Numbered from the stretch's first letter, positions 6,799 through 14,974 are shown. The stretch is DNA of 16,888 bases from Anaerolineales bacterium (GCA_016789205.1 JAEURF010000003.1:1-16888); one strand, 5' to 3'. Made by a program: numbers and translations. Notes: a model not told the origin generated them from the letters alone.

Positions 6799-7488
6799 AT
6801 GACAAAGTACAGATTTGGGATTCTTTTTATATTTTTATTTTTAATCTCATGCGGAGGTTCCGTGACCACCCCGACCATTTCATCAAACCCTATCAATTCT
6901 TCTATTCGTTATCTTGCCCTTGGTGACTCGTACACTATTGGCGAAAGCGTCGCTGAAAATGAGCGTTGGTCCAATCAATTGGCTGAATTAATCGGCGGGA
7001 ATATTGAAGTCAAAATCATTGCCCGTACAGGTTGGACAACATCCGAATTGTGGGAAGGAATCCAAAAAGAAACACTCACGCCTCCTTATGATATGGTCTC
7101 TTTGCTGATTGGCGTGAATAATCAATATCGCGGATATGACATAGAAGAATATCGTCAAGAATTTGTATTCTTACTAAATAAGGCGATTGAATACGCCGGT
7201 GGAGACACAAACAAAGTTTTTGTCGTTTCTATTCCGGATTGGGGTGTGACACCGTTTGCTAAAGGCCGGGATGCAGAAAAAATTGCAAAGGAAATTGATG
7301 CGTTTAATCAAATTAATAAAGAAGAATCACAAAAATTGGGCATTGCTTATATAGATGTCACACCTGTATCTCGTGAAGCAGTTAATGATGCTGATTTAAT
7401 TGCGCCTGATGGTTTACATCCTTCTGGAAAAATGTATGCCGAATGGGCAAAACTTGCATTGCCTGTTGCGTTAGAAATTTTGAAATAA
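6799..7488 (+). CDS. SGNH/GDSL-family hydrolase, predicted lipoprotein
   Basis: 229 residues. A signal peptide ends in lipobox LISC, with Cys18 as the predicted lipidated residue, followed by a Ser/Thr/Pro-rich linker to about residue 35. The SGNH blocks are in order: GDSYTIGE at 42-49 with Ser44 as nucleophile; Gly78 in RTGWTTSE; GVNNQYRG at 105-112 for the oxyanion Asn; and DGLHPSG at 204-210 with the catalytic Asp204 and His207. The family contains lipases, acyl-esterases and carbohydrate deacetylases; the substrate cannot be deduced. The product probably sits on the outside of the cytoplasmic membrane. It is first in a cluster with methylmalonyl-CoA epimerase (14-base gap) and tilS, though no functional link to them is evident. 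Confidence 0.85.
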   Translation: MTKYRFGILFIFLFLISCGGSVTTPTISSNPINSSIRYLALGDSYTIGESVAENERWSNQLAELIGGNIEVKIIARTGWTTSELWEGIQKETLTPPYDMVSLLIGVNNQYRGYDIEEYRQEFVFLLNKAIEYAGGDTNKVFVVSIPDWGVTPFAKGRDAEKIAKEIDAFNQINKEESQKLGIAYIDVTPVSREAVNDADLIAPDGLHPSGKMYAEWAKLALPVALEILK

Positions 7489-7502
7489 AACGGAGAATAC
7501 AA

Positions 7503-7907
7503 ATGCCCAAAGTTAAATCAATTCATCATGTTGCAGTTGTTGTTGAAGATATGGAAAAATCACTTGTTTTTTGGCGAGATGCGCTAGGTATGGAATTGCA
7601 TGAACTGCGCGATGTACCTGCTGAAAAATCACAAGTCGCATTTTTGCCACTTGACGGTGCGGAAGTTGAATTGGTTATGCCTACAAGTGATGATTCGGGA
7701 ATTGCAAAATATTTAGCCAAACGTGGTGCTGGGATGCATCATATTTGTTTACAAGTGGATGATATTGTTGGCATGTTATCTCAACTTAAATCAAAAGCTA
7801 TTCGTTTAATTAATGAAGAACCGCACAAAGCCGAAGATGGCAAACAATATGCTTTTATTCACCCTGAGTCTACAGGTGGTGTGTTGGTAGAGTTGTATCA
7901 AATTTAA
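7503..7907 (+). CDS. mce: Methylmalonyl-CoA epimerase (VOC superfamily)
   Basis: 134 residues, the usual length. Two VOC half-domains: IHHVAVVVEDMEKSLVFW at 7-24 and MHHICLQVDDI at 78-88. Likely metal ligands by family comparison are His9, Glu56, His80 and Glu130. The stretches VAFLPLDGAEVELVMPTSDD and the ending HPESTGGVLVELYQ are characteristic of methylmalonyl-CoA epimerase, which interconverts the 2R and 2S forms so that the B12-dependent mutase can link propionyl-CoA and succinyl-CoA. The ATG at 7503 is chosen because CGGAG lies 7 bases upstream; an in-frame extension back to 7443 would overlap the previous gene. Mutase genes are not in the window. A lactoylglutathione lyase-like VOC enzyme is the alternative, less likely on sequence pattern. 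Confidence 0.87.
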   Translation: MPKVKSIHHVAVVVEDMEKSLVFWRDALGMELHELRDVPAEKSQVAFLPLDGAEVELVMPTSDDSGIAKYLAKRGAGMHHICLQVDDIVGMLSQLKSKAIRLINEEPHKAEDGKQYAFIHPESTGGVLVELYQI

Positions 7908-7909
7908 TC

Positions 7910-9352
7910 ATGATTGAAACTGTCGAAAAAATTCTTGCAGAAGAGTGTGGACTTGTAAAAGATAAGCCAATTATTGTCGGTGTCTCCGGTGGACCTGATA
8001 GTTTATGTTTAATGGAAGTCTTACGTCAGGCGGGTTATCAAGTTATTGTTGCATATTTTGACCATCAATTGCGATCTGAATCTAGCTTAGATGGGCGCAT
8101 GGTTGAAAAGACAGCAACTCGCTTAATGTTACGTTGTGTAATTGATGGGGCAGATGTGCAAGCTCATGCTGAAGAAAAAAAATTATCCGTAGAAGAAGCG
8201 GCGCGAAATTTGCGTTATCGTTTTATGTTTGAGCTTGCGCGCAAATATAAAGCCCAAGCTGTTGCAGTAGGTCACACTGCGGATGACCAAGTTGAAACTG
8301 TCTTAATGCACTTTTTACGCGGAAGCGGGATGAATGGTTTGAAAGGAATGTCACATCGTTCTATTATTCAAACATTTGACCCTGAGATTCCGATTATTCG
8401 TCCATTGCTTGAGGTCTGGCGAGAAGAAACAGTTGTTTATTGTGCAATTAATGGTTTGCGCCCGCATTATGATTCAACAAATGATTCATTAAACTTTCAG
8501 CGCAATCGCATTCGCCATCTTTTAATACCCACGCTTGAAACCTATAACCCGAAGTTTCGTGAAGCCGCCTTGCGTATGTCACAATCTTTGAAAAGCGATT
8601 ATGGCTTTGTGATGGAAGCCTTACAAACAACTTGGAAGGAAATCCTAGTTGAAACAAATCAGACGTTTATCTCTTTTGATGCGTCACGACTTTCAAGCGC
8701 CTCGCAAGGACTACAAAGGAACTTGGTCAAGCACGCCATGCGGACTCTTCGCCCAAACATTGACATCACATTTTCTACGCTGGAGCGTGCCGTTCAAGTG
8801 ATTAACTCAACAGATGCATCCGCTAACGTAGATTTGAAAGGTGGCTTATGTTTAATTCGTGAAGCCAATTTGATTTATATTTGCACATCAGATGCTGAAT
8901 TGCCATTTGAGATTTGGCCCCAAATGCCAAGTGATGAATCTATTTCAGTTTTAATTTCCGAACAAATTACGTTAGCAGGCGGCTGGAAGTTTTCTTCTGA
9001 ACATTGGCGTTTGCCTGCGTTGGCGAAAGAACAAGCTGAACGAAATGAAGACCAATTTCAGGTGTGGTTAGATGCTGAAGGTTTACCTGAACAACTTGAA
9101 TTAAGAGTGAGGCGTGCAGGTGACCATTTCTCACCGTTAGGTATGGGAGGTCACACACAAAAAATATCTGATTTCTTTGTCAATGAAAAAATACCGCAAC
9201 GTGCGCGAGACCGCTGGCCCCTCTTGTGTGCTGGTGATGAAATTTTATGGGTGCCGGGGTTTCGCCCTGCGCATGGTCATCATTTGACAGATGAAACGAA
9301 AAATGTAATTTATTTTTCGCTGACACGTCCGCTGAATACAAATTCGCTTTAA
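7910..9352 (+). CDS. tilS: tRNA(Ile)-lysidine synthetase
   Basis: 480 residues, full length. The PP-loop ATPase motif SGGPDS is at residues 26-31, followed by YFDHQLRSES and VGHTADDQVETVLMHFLRGSG, all typical of TilS. The C-terminal TilS domain spans about 396-472 (RVRRAGDHFSPLGMGG, then KIPQRARDRWPLL and WVPGFRPAHG). The enzyme adds lysine to C34 of the tRNA that reads AUA, changing it from Met to Ile identity; it is normally essential. The ATG follows the epimerase stop by two bases and has no ribosome site of its own, so translation is probably coupled to the upstream gene. The gene ends one base before the stop codon of the convergent recombinase-like gene. Confidence 0.94.
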   Translation: MIETVEKILAEECGLVKDKPIIVGVSGGPDSLCLMEVLRQAGYQVIVAYFDHQLRSESSLDGRMVEKTATRLMLRCVIDGADVQAHAEEKKLSVEEAARNLRYRFMFELARKYKAQAVAVGHTADDQVETVLMHFLRGSGMNGLKGMSHRSIIQTFDPEIPIIRPLLEVWREETVVYCAINGLRPHYDSTNDSLNFQRNRIRHLLIPTLETYNPKFREAALRMSQSLKSDYGFVMEALQTTWKEILVETNQTFISFDASRLSSASQGLQRNLVKHAMRTLRPNIDITFSTLERAVQVINSTDASANVDLKGGLCLIREANLIYICTSDAELPFEIWPQMPSDESISVLISEQITLAGGWKFSSEHWRLPALAKEQAERNEDQFQVWLDAEGLPEQLELRVRRAGDHFSPLGMGGHTQKISDFFVNEKIPQRARDRWPLLCAGDEILWVPGFRPAHGHHLTDETKNVIYFSLTRPLNTNSL

Positions 9353-9353
9353 A

Positions 9354-10289
9354 TTATTTTGTTTCCCCGTTTAATTGTTTTAATTTAATTAGCAATTCAC
9401 GCCATTGAATTTTTGATACGCCAAGTTTTTGGCGTATCCTATCAGGCTCAACGCCATTTTGATAATCGTGTAATGCACAAGTCCAGCGGCACATATCAAA
9501 TGAAAGATGTTTGGTGAGACCTGCTTCTTCACCGATGTCTTCCAATAAATATTCTAATCTGCGTGGCGACCATGCAAAGACTTGGTCAACAGGTTGGTAT
9601 TGCGCAAGATATTCTTTGTAGGCGGTTACCCAATCTTCTTCTAATTCTATTTTTCGTTCTTTATAACGATTGGCTGGACTGGCGTAGCGCACGAAAAGCG
9701 TCGGTCCATTTTTTGCGTCTAGGTCAATGTGGTTGATGTGGATTCCTAAACATTCACTTTTTTTAATGCCTGTTGTTAGCAAAAGATAAGCAAGGGTGTA
9801 CGGACGTGCATCTGCTTTTTTATCACGGCGGTGACGGTCTGCATAAAGTAAGACAGCATCATATTCTTCATGGGTTAATACTTGTGGAAGTGGACTAATT
9901 GCCGAGCGTTGTAAAACTTTTTCAGCAGGGTCAATCGAAATAGAGCCATGTTGATGTAACCAGCGGAAAAAAGATTTAACTGCCGTGATACGGCGCGACA
10001 ATGTTTTCGGGCTACAGGCAATGCCACGTCCTTTTTCCATCCATTCAAAAAATTTATTAAGTTCTTCGGTGGTAATGCTTCCAATGTTTTGGTCTGGAGA
10101 CACAAACTGAGTCACCAGACGCACATCGGATAAAAAGGCTTTGACTGTGTTTAGCGAACGACCTTGGTCAAGCATGAACATTTCCCAGCCATTGATGGCG
10201 GCAGGGAGCAGGGTTTTGGAATTAATATGTGCTGGAGTAGAAGTTTTTGCCATTTCGTATAGTTTAGCGAGTTTTGAGGTAGTTGTCAA
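9354..10289 (-). CDS. Tyrosine recombinase-like protein lacking most catalytic residues
   Basis: 311 residues from a TTG at 10289; an ATG at 10253 would give 299. The N-terminal SAM-like core-binding domain (about 30-115) and a C-terminal catalytic fold (about 135-305) follow the XerC/D pattern: SLNTVKAFLSDVR, LSRRITAVKSFFRWL, PYTLAYLLLTTGIKKSE. Active-site positions are altered: the first Arg is Lys176 (TGIKKSE for TGLRISE), the HxLR His is Asp265 (DMCRW keeps Arg268 and Trp269), LGH is LGV at 289-291, and no Tyr occurs after Tyr276. The beta-strand Lys may remain (Lys210 or Lys213). It is therefore unlikely to cut DNA by the usual route and may act as a DNA-binding or structural protein. 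The frame is intact, arguing against simple decay. It follows the LCP gene by 7 bases without a ribosome site. Confidence 0.82.
   Translation of the reverse strand: MTTTSKLAKLYEMAKTSTPAHINSKTLLPAAINGWEMFMLDQGRSLNTVKAFLSDVRLVTQFVSPDQNIGSITTEELNKFFEWMEKGRGIACSPKTLSRRITAVKSFFRWLHQHGSISIDPAEKVLQRSAISPLPQVLTHEEYDAVLLYADRHRRDKKADARPYTLAYLLLTTGIKKSECLGIHINHIDLDAKNGPTLFVRYASPANRYKERKIELEEDWVTAYKEYLAQYQPVDQVFAWSPRRLEYLLEDIGEEAGLTKHLSFDMCRWTCALHDYQNGVEPDRIRQKLGVSKIQWRELLIKLKQLNGETK
9415..9438. repeat. Perfect 10-bp inverted repeat inside the recombinase-like gene
   Basis: Arms GATACGCCAA (9415-9424) and TTGGCGTATC (9429-9438) flank a GTTT loop. It lies within the last 90 bases of the recombinase-like gene and about 63 bases past the tilS stop on the other strand. 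No T-run follows on either strand, so it is not a standard intrinsic terminator, yet the stem is strong and could stop or protect the tilS message. Confidence 0.6.
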
Positions 10290-10296
10290 CTAGGGT

Positions 10297-11793
10297 TTAA
10301 TGCGTCAACTCTTCTGGCTTGAAACATGCTTGATAGTCTGAACCTAAAATTACACGATATTGCACAGTGCTGTTTGGGTCAGGCAGAGAAATTACATTGG
10401 CTGAATAAATGCCAAGCACATCAATCATGGTTTGTCTTTGCGATGGATCTTGCCCGGCTGTGAAATCTACAAGCACTGAGTTTGCATAATCGCGTCGGTC
10501 GGCGAGAGAGATTGAGGTTTGGTAGCCTGCATAATTAAGTCTTGAAGCGGCGAGAGTTTCCATTGTGTCAAAACGAGAACCATTTTGAACTTCAACTGTA
10601 ATTGAATCTCGTACCGCGGCATATGGAGATAAAGTCGTCGCCTCGATTAACATCTGCCGAAGTTGCTCTTCCTGCGGAAGCAAAACACTTGCGCCACCGG
10701 GTGTTGTCCATCCAGAAACATAAGGCGGGCGGATGTAATAACTGCGGATGTTTGCATTTGTAAAATTAACAGCATAAGGGGCTAAGCCTAATAAATCTCC
10801 TAGCCCTACATCGGTAATCACTGTGCTGGCGAGGTCGTTATAGAGTTGTGGAATTTTGCTAAACGTATCAGTTTGTAATGCTTTTTGAAACAGTGTGCGC
10901 AATACTTCTTGTTGACGGCGTCCTCTATCAAAATCATTTGATTTTGAACGCGAGCGTGCATACCATAATGCTAGGTCTCCATCCATATATACTTGACCAG
11001 GTCCCACTGTGTACAGCCACCAGTTGTTTTCATTTTCAGGGTCATAAGACGGATTAATTAAACGCCAGTCGGTGTAAGCACAAGCGACAGGTAACTCTAT
11101 CCCACCGAGCGTATCCACAATGCGGCGAAAACCGTCAAACTCAACCATGGCGACATGGTCAATGCGGATGCCGAGGTTTTCTAAAATAGTATCTTTTAGT
11201 AAACCATTGCCGCCGCCCGGATACCCGCCAGATTCTCCGCTTTGATAAGCAGTATTGATTCTTTGCATTCCTACAGTTGGGATATGAATCCATAAATCAC
11301 GCGGAATTGAAATTAAAGAAACTTGTCCTTCTTTGTACCAAACGATTGCAATCAGCATTGTATCTGTACGATGGGATGTGCCGGTAGGTCTTCTATCTGA
11401 GCCGATTAATAAGAAGTTGATGGTTTCGTTATTTGTCAGTGGAGGAAGAGATGCGGGGTCAAATGCTTGAGCGGGTGGCGCCGCTTGCGCCGGGAATAAC
11501 TGTTCTGGGGATATGGTGGCAGTGGACGTCGCTTGAGGTGTTGGAGTCGTTGAAGGTGTTTGTGACGGCAGAATTAAGGGAGAGGCAGGGTTTAAGTCAA
11601 AAGAAAAAAGGGATGGCTGAGTCGGTGTTGCAAGCGATGGTTGAAACGGAGTCGGTGTTGGACTTGCATTCGGTGCCGAGGTGATTAAAACAAACGGTGC
11701 GAACGATTGTTCAGGTGGTGGAGGTGTGTTAACTCCACATGCAGATAATAAAAATGAAATAATGATTATGAGTGAGTAGTGAGATGATTTCAT
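10297..11793 (-). CDS. LytR-CpsA-Psr family lipoprotein with LytR_C domain
   Basis: 498 residues. A lipoprotein signal peptide ends in LLSAC with Cys19 as the lipid site, followed by a long Pro/Thr/Ser-rich stalk to about residue 120. The LCP domain spans about 125-305: FLLIGSDRRP, then SHRTDTMLIA (Arg142, Asp144), ISIPRDLW (Arg165, Asp166) and YARSRSKSNDFDRGRRQQEV (Arg280, Arg290) provide the Arg/Asp residues that bind the pyrophosphate lipid in this family. A LytR_C domain follows at about 397-485. LCP enzymes transfer glycopolymers from a lipid carrier to the cell wall or to other acceptors; the acceptor here is unknown. Most LCP proteins are anchored by a membrane helix, so a lipoprotein form is notable. 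The gene starts 39 bases after the LysM gene, across a hairpin, and has no obvious ribosome site. Confidence 0.88.
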   Translation of the reverse strand: MKSSHYSLIIIISFLLSACGVNTPPPPEQSFAPFVLITSAPNASPTPTPFQPSLATPTQPSLFSFDLNPASPLILPSQTPSTTPTPQATSTATISPEQLFPAQAAPPAQAFDPASLPPLTNNETINFLLIGSDRRPTGTSHRTDTMLIAIVWYKEGQVSLISIPRDLWIHIPTVGMQRINTAYQSGESGGYPGGGNGLLKDTILENLGIRIDHVAMVEFDGFRRIVDTLGGIELPVACAYTDWRLINPSYDPENENNWWLYTVGPGQVYMDGDLALWYARSRSKSNDFDRGRRQQEVLRTLFQKALQTDTFSKIPQLYNDLASTVITDVGLGDLLGLAPYAVNFTNANIRSYYIRPPYVSGWTTPGGASVLLPQEEQLRQMLIEATTLSPYAAVRDSITVEVQNGSRFDTMETLAASRLNYAGYQTSISLADRRDYANSVLVDFTAGQDPSQRQTMIDVLGIYSANVISLPDPNSTVQYRVILGSDYQACFKPEELTH

Positions 11794-11805
11794 TTATTAT
11801 GGTGT

Positions 11806-11825
11806 ATGTCATTTTGCAATGACAT
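11806..11825. repeat. Perfect hairpin between the LysM and LCP genes
   Basis: ATGTCATT (11806-11813) and AATGACAT (11818-11825) form an 8-bp stem around a 4-base loop. It occupies most of the 39-base gap between the LysM stop and the LCP start. On the minus strand no T-run follows, so it is more likely an RNA-processing or translation-control element than a terminator. Confidence 0.55.
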
Positions 11826-11832
11826 GAAGAAT

Positions 11833-12615
11833 TTATGGGGTTGGGAAAGCAGTTAGGCTTGTTGTTGGTGTTGGCACCGGTGTAGATGTATTTGGTATTG
11901 GCGTATTGGTTGGCATTACGGTTAGCGTGAATGGTAATGCAGTTTGCGTTAGCGGGTCGGTAGGAAGTGGCGATGCGGTTACTCCAGGTAATGATGTGGG
12001 GTAAGGCGTGCGTGTGGCGACATTTGGTACCCAAAGTATTTCGCCTGCAACAATTTGGTCGCTGGTACGGCAATTGACACGTTTCAAGGTATTAACATCT
12101 GTATAGTGATTTGCTGAAATGGCATAAAGTGTGTCGCCTCTGACAACAACATAACTTTTTACCCAGCCAACTGCTCCTTGAGTACATACTGCAAATGTGC
12201 TAGTGGGTTGAGGTGGCACATAAAATAATGTGCCGGGAATTAAATTATCACTCACTAAGCAATTGCTGGTTCGCAATACATTTACATTCGTGCGGTATCG
12301 TTGTGCTAAATTCTCTACTGTATCGTTTAATTGAATCACGTATGGAATCCAACCTGCGGGTGGTTGGCAAGAACTAGTTACAGGCAAGGTATTCGTGGCA
12401 GTAAATGTAGGTGTGGCGATATTTGGGTCTGGAGTTGACGTTGGTGGAAGTGTGGAAGTTGCCGTAACGGGCACAGGCGATGCTGGCAAAATAAATGTTG
12501 GTGTAGCGGTTGCTTCTGGAATAAACTCAACTAACGAAATAGATAACGCCCCAAAAATTAATCCGATGGAAGCGAGCGCCACAATCAGCGCAGTTCCCAA
12601 CTCACGCAGACGCAT
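11833..12615 (-). CDS. Membrane-anchored protein with two cysteine-paired LysM domains and Thr/Pro-rich stalks
   Basis: 260 residues. A membrane helix at about 8-30 serves as uncleaved anchor or signal. Residues 34-82 are Thr/Pro/Ser-rich. Two LysM domains follow: about 91-134 (YVIQLNDTVENLAQRY to LFYVP) and about 154-197 (YVVVRGDTLYAISANH to ILWVP). Each carries a Cys before it and one inside (Cys83/Cys119 and Cys144/Cys182), suggesting one disulfide per domain. A Thr/Pro-rich tail (about 200-260) ends the protein. LysM domains bind GlcNAc-containing glycans such as peptidoglycan; there is no enzymatic domain, so it likely acts as a wall-binding or sensing partner. Its ATG overlaps the stop of the upstream kinase-like gene by one base (TAATG), showing translational coupling and suggesting a shared role. 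Confidence 0.87.
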   Translation of the reverse strand: MRLRELGTALIVALASIGLIFGALSISLVEFIPEATATPTFILPASPVPVTATSTLPPTSTPDPNIATPTFTATNTLPVTSSCQPPAGWIPYVIQLNDTVENLAQRYRTNVNVLRTSNCLVSDNLIPGTLFYVPPQPTSTFAVCTQGAVGWVKSYVVVRGDTLYAISANHYTDVNTLKRVNCRTSDQIVAGEILWVPNVATRTPYPTSLPGVTASPLPTDPLTQTALPFTLTVMPTNTPIPNTSTPVPTPTTSLTAFPTP

Positions 12616-14966
12616 TATTTCTTACCTTTTTTACTTTGCGTTTCTACTACAGTTTCACCAGCCACTGGTAACAAGACACTAAAGGTTGCACCAACGCCCG
12701 GTTCACTTTCTACCCAAATTCGCCCATGTTGTGCTTCGGTTAAAGTTTTTGCAATAGATAGCCCTACACCTGTATCACCTACACCTTGGATTAAAACATT
12801 GTCTGCACGATATAGTCGTGTAAAAACTCTCGGCAAATCTTCAGATGCGATTCCGCCACCGCCATCAGTGACTTGAATCATGATGAATTCCATTCCATTT
12901 TCGCTTCGAGTCTGGACTTTCAACCTGATCGTGCCTTCAAACGGAGTCGCCGCACCAGCATTTTGCAACAGATGAATCAAAATTTGTTGCACAGCTTCAC
13001 GGTCTCCATGTGTAGGGGCAAGATTCTTTGGTACATCCAAGTGCATGGATATATTTTTCTCACGGATTTGTGTACTGGTGTACGACATCGCATTGTCAAT
13101 AATGGAATTCAAATCCACAGGTTCAGGTTTGAGTTCATTCAACTCAGTTGCCAATGTATTGAATTGAATCATATCATCCGTCAAACTGCGGATTCTTTCA
13201 GTCGAGGCTTTGATGCGTTCTACAAACTTTCTTTGCAAAGCGCCAAGAATCCCAACCGATTCACCAAGTAGTAAATCTGTGTATCCCACAATGGAAGATA
13301 GCGGTTGACGTAATTCTTGTGAAATCGAAGCAATCACCTCGGCTTGTTCTGTATTTTTTGTAGTAACCTGACCTTTTTCGACCTTTTCTAATTCAAGAAT
13401 TTTCATATTGGCATTTGCAAGTTGATTTTGTAAATGTGCCATTTCTTGCAATGTGGCTTTCAAGTCATTCTCTATTTGAAGGGAAGAAGCCGGTAAATTA
13501 TTATTAGCACGAAGTTCTGCATTCTCCATTTGTAATTGTTCAATAATCTGCTGTGACTCATCTTGTGCCGCCATGACAGAAACCAAATCAGGCGAGGTGT
13601 TTTTTGCCGCTTCTGCGCGTGCTTCTTCTAATTGTTGTTTTAATTCAGTAATGCGCCGTTCCATGTCTGTGGCTTGCGCGCGTGCCATATCACTTTGTGC
13701 TTCTAATTTATTGATGCGTTGATTGCGTTGAATAATTGGCACGAGGGACGCGGCGATGTTTGAAAGGAAGGCTGAGTCTTCGGCGCTCCAAGTTCGGTCT
13801 GAGTAGGGCGAGAGTAATAAAATACCACCAAGTGATTCTTTTTCTGGTGTGAGGATAGGAATACACAATAAGTGACCGGGATTATTTAATCCGAGGATAT
13901 CGCCTAAGCCGCGAATATCTGCTGAGGTACTGCTAGCGGGTAAGCGTAAGGGTCTTCCACGTTGAATCGAATTGGCAAGCATTGGAATTGAACTTTTGCT
14001 TAATGAGCCGCCTTCTAAACTATCTTCACGAATTAAGTCGTAGCCGCCTGCAATCACCATTTGTTTATTATTGTCTGTCAGATAAATCATAAAACACAAG
14101 TCTGCGAGCATGGTTTGGGCGATTGCGCGTGTAATTGCTTGACTCATCTTTGTTGGATTGGTCTCTGCGGCGACGGCAAGTAAAGCATGAAAAGTTTTCG
14201 GGTCTGTGCTATAGCGGCGGCGTTCCGGGCGACCAGCAGTATCCGCTTTGAGGGTAGTCGGTTTTGGAGGTGCAGGAGCAACTGCCCCCGTCGGTAGTGC
14301 GAAGCGTTGTGGTAATGTCAAAAGAATCGGAAATGCCGCCATGTATGCTAATCTGACAATGCCGGAATAATTTCCATCTATTCTTGTTAGCAAATGACCC
14401 AGATGACCAAAGAATCCTAAAGTTAATAAAATGATTCCATACCACATGCCATCTGGCTTGCGGATAAATAAAACTCCAATGCAAAATAATGAAAGCAGTA
14501 AAGAGCCGACTTGCCAAAGCCAATCATCAGCGGTTTGGTTGTAACTTAGGTTTGCAACTTGAGGTTGCCACGCAAGTAAACTTAAGCCAAGCGCAGTTAA
14601 CACAAATAAACTTAAGATGGTTGCAACTGCATCTGCAATGCGGTTTGGTTCGGGAAAGGCGTATAACCACGTGACCCAAATAATGCAGAACATAATGAAG
14701 GCACGGTCCATGGGAGGTAGGACGGTTTTCGGGTCAACGATTTGTTGCCAGCCTAAGCCGCTAAACAGGAACATTAAAACTTGCCCACCCAACAAAATAC
14801 CTAACCCTACAAACGCCCGCCTTGCTTGTGGGAATTCACTGGCGCGCCAGTGATTAAATGCGGACTGAAATGCGCTGGCGACTACAAAGACCAGCACAAT
14901 AAAGTAAATTAAATCGCCAGGTGGCACGGTGAGTTGGGTAAGCACTAAACTAGTAAAAGCACTCAT
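12615..14966 (-). CDS. 7TM-GAF histidine kinase-like protein with Gln in place of the H-box histidine
   Basis: 783 residues. About seven membrane helices fill residues 15-220; a GAF domain spans about 258-412; a long coiled coil follows (about 412-540). The dimerisation helix has SQELRQPLSS at 549-558 where active kinases have SHELRTPL, so Gln550 (codon CAA) replaces the phospho-accepting His. The ATPase domain (about 650-768) looks intact: N box LLQNAGAATP with Asn669, G1 DGGGGI at 701-706, F box FTRLYR and G2 GDTGVGLSIAKTL. It can probably bind ATP but not autophosphorylate at the usual site; it may act as a sensor-scaffold or regulate another kinase. No response regulator gene is nearby. 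It leads the operon with the LysM, LCP and recombinase-like genes and diverges from the TPR gene. I believe related Chloroflexota proteins share this motif, but could not check. Confidence 0.88.
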   Translation of the reverse strand: MSAFTSLVLTQLTVPPGDLIYFIVLVFVVASAFQSAFNHWRASEFPQARRAFVGLGILLGGQVLMFLFSGLGWQQIVDPKTVLPPMDRAFIMFCIIWVTWLYAFPEPNRIADAVATILSLFVLTALGLSLLAWQPQVANLSYNQTADDWLWQVGSLLLSLFCIGVLFIRKPDGMWYGIILLTLGFFGHLGHLLTRIDGNYSGIVRLAYMAAFPILLTLPQRFALPTGAVAPAPPKPTTLKADTAGRPERRRYSTDPKTFHALLAVAAETNPTKMSQAITRAIAQTMLADLCFMIYLTDNNKQMVIAGGYDLIREDSLEGGSLSKSSIPMLANSIQRGRPLRLPASSTSADIRGLGDILGLNNPGHLLCIPILTPEKESLGGILLLSPYSDRTWSAEDSAFLSNIAASLVPIIQRNQRINKLEAQSDMARAQATDMERRITELKQQLEEARAEAAKNTSPDLVSVMAAQDESQQIIEQLQMENAELRANNNLPASSLQIENDLKATLQEMAHLQNQLANANMKILELEKVEKGQVTTKNTEQAEVIASISQELRQPLSSIVGYTDLLLGESVGILGALQRKFVERIKASTERIRSLTDDMIQFNTLATELNELKPEPVDLNSIIDNAMSYTSTQIREKNISMHLDVPKNLAPTHGDREAVQQILIHLLQNAGAATPFEGTIRLKVQTRSENGMEFIMIQVTDGGGGIASEDLPRVFTRLYRADNVLIQGVGDTGVGLSIAKTLTEAQHGRIWVESEPGVGATFSVLLPVAGETVVETQSKKGKK

Positions 14967-14974
14967 TATGTGTG

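Noticed and set aside
7443..7502. N-terminal extension of methylmalonyl-CoA epimerase
   Set aside because: It would overlap the SGNH gene; the family begins at the ATG with CGGAG upstream (7503).
9354..10289. Recombinase-like gene as evidence of a mobile element or integron
   Set aside because: Catalytic residues are missing, the gene is embedded in an envelope operon, and no terminal repeats, attachment sites or cargo genes were seen.
9354..10289. Recombinase-like gene as a pseudogene
   Set aside because: The frame is intact with normal length and domain organisation, which points to a changed function rather than decay.
11433..12682. Plus-strand open frames opposite the LCP and LysM genes
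   Set aside because: They mirror Thr/Pro-rich coding on the minus strand, are repetitive in composition and have no family features.
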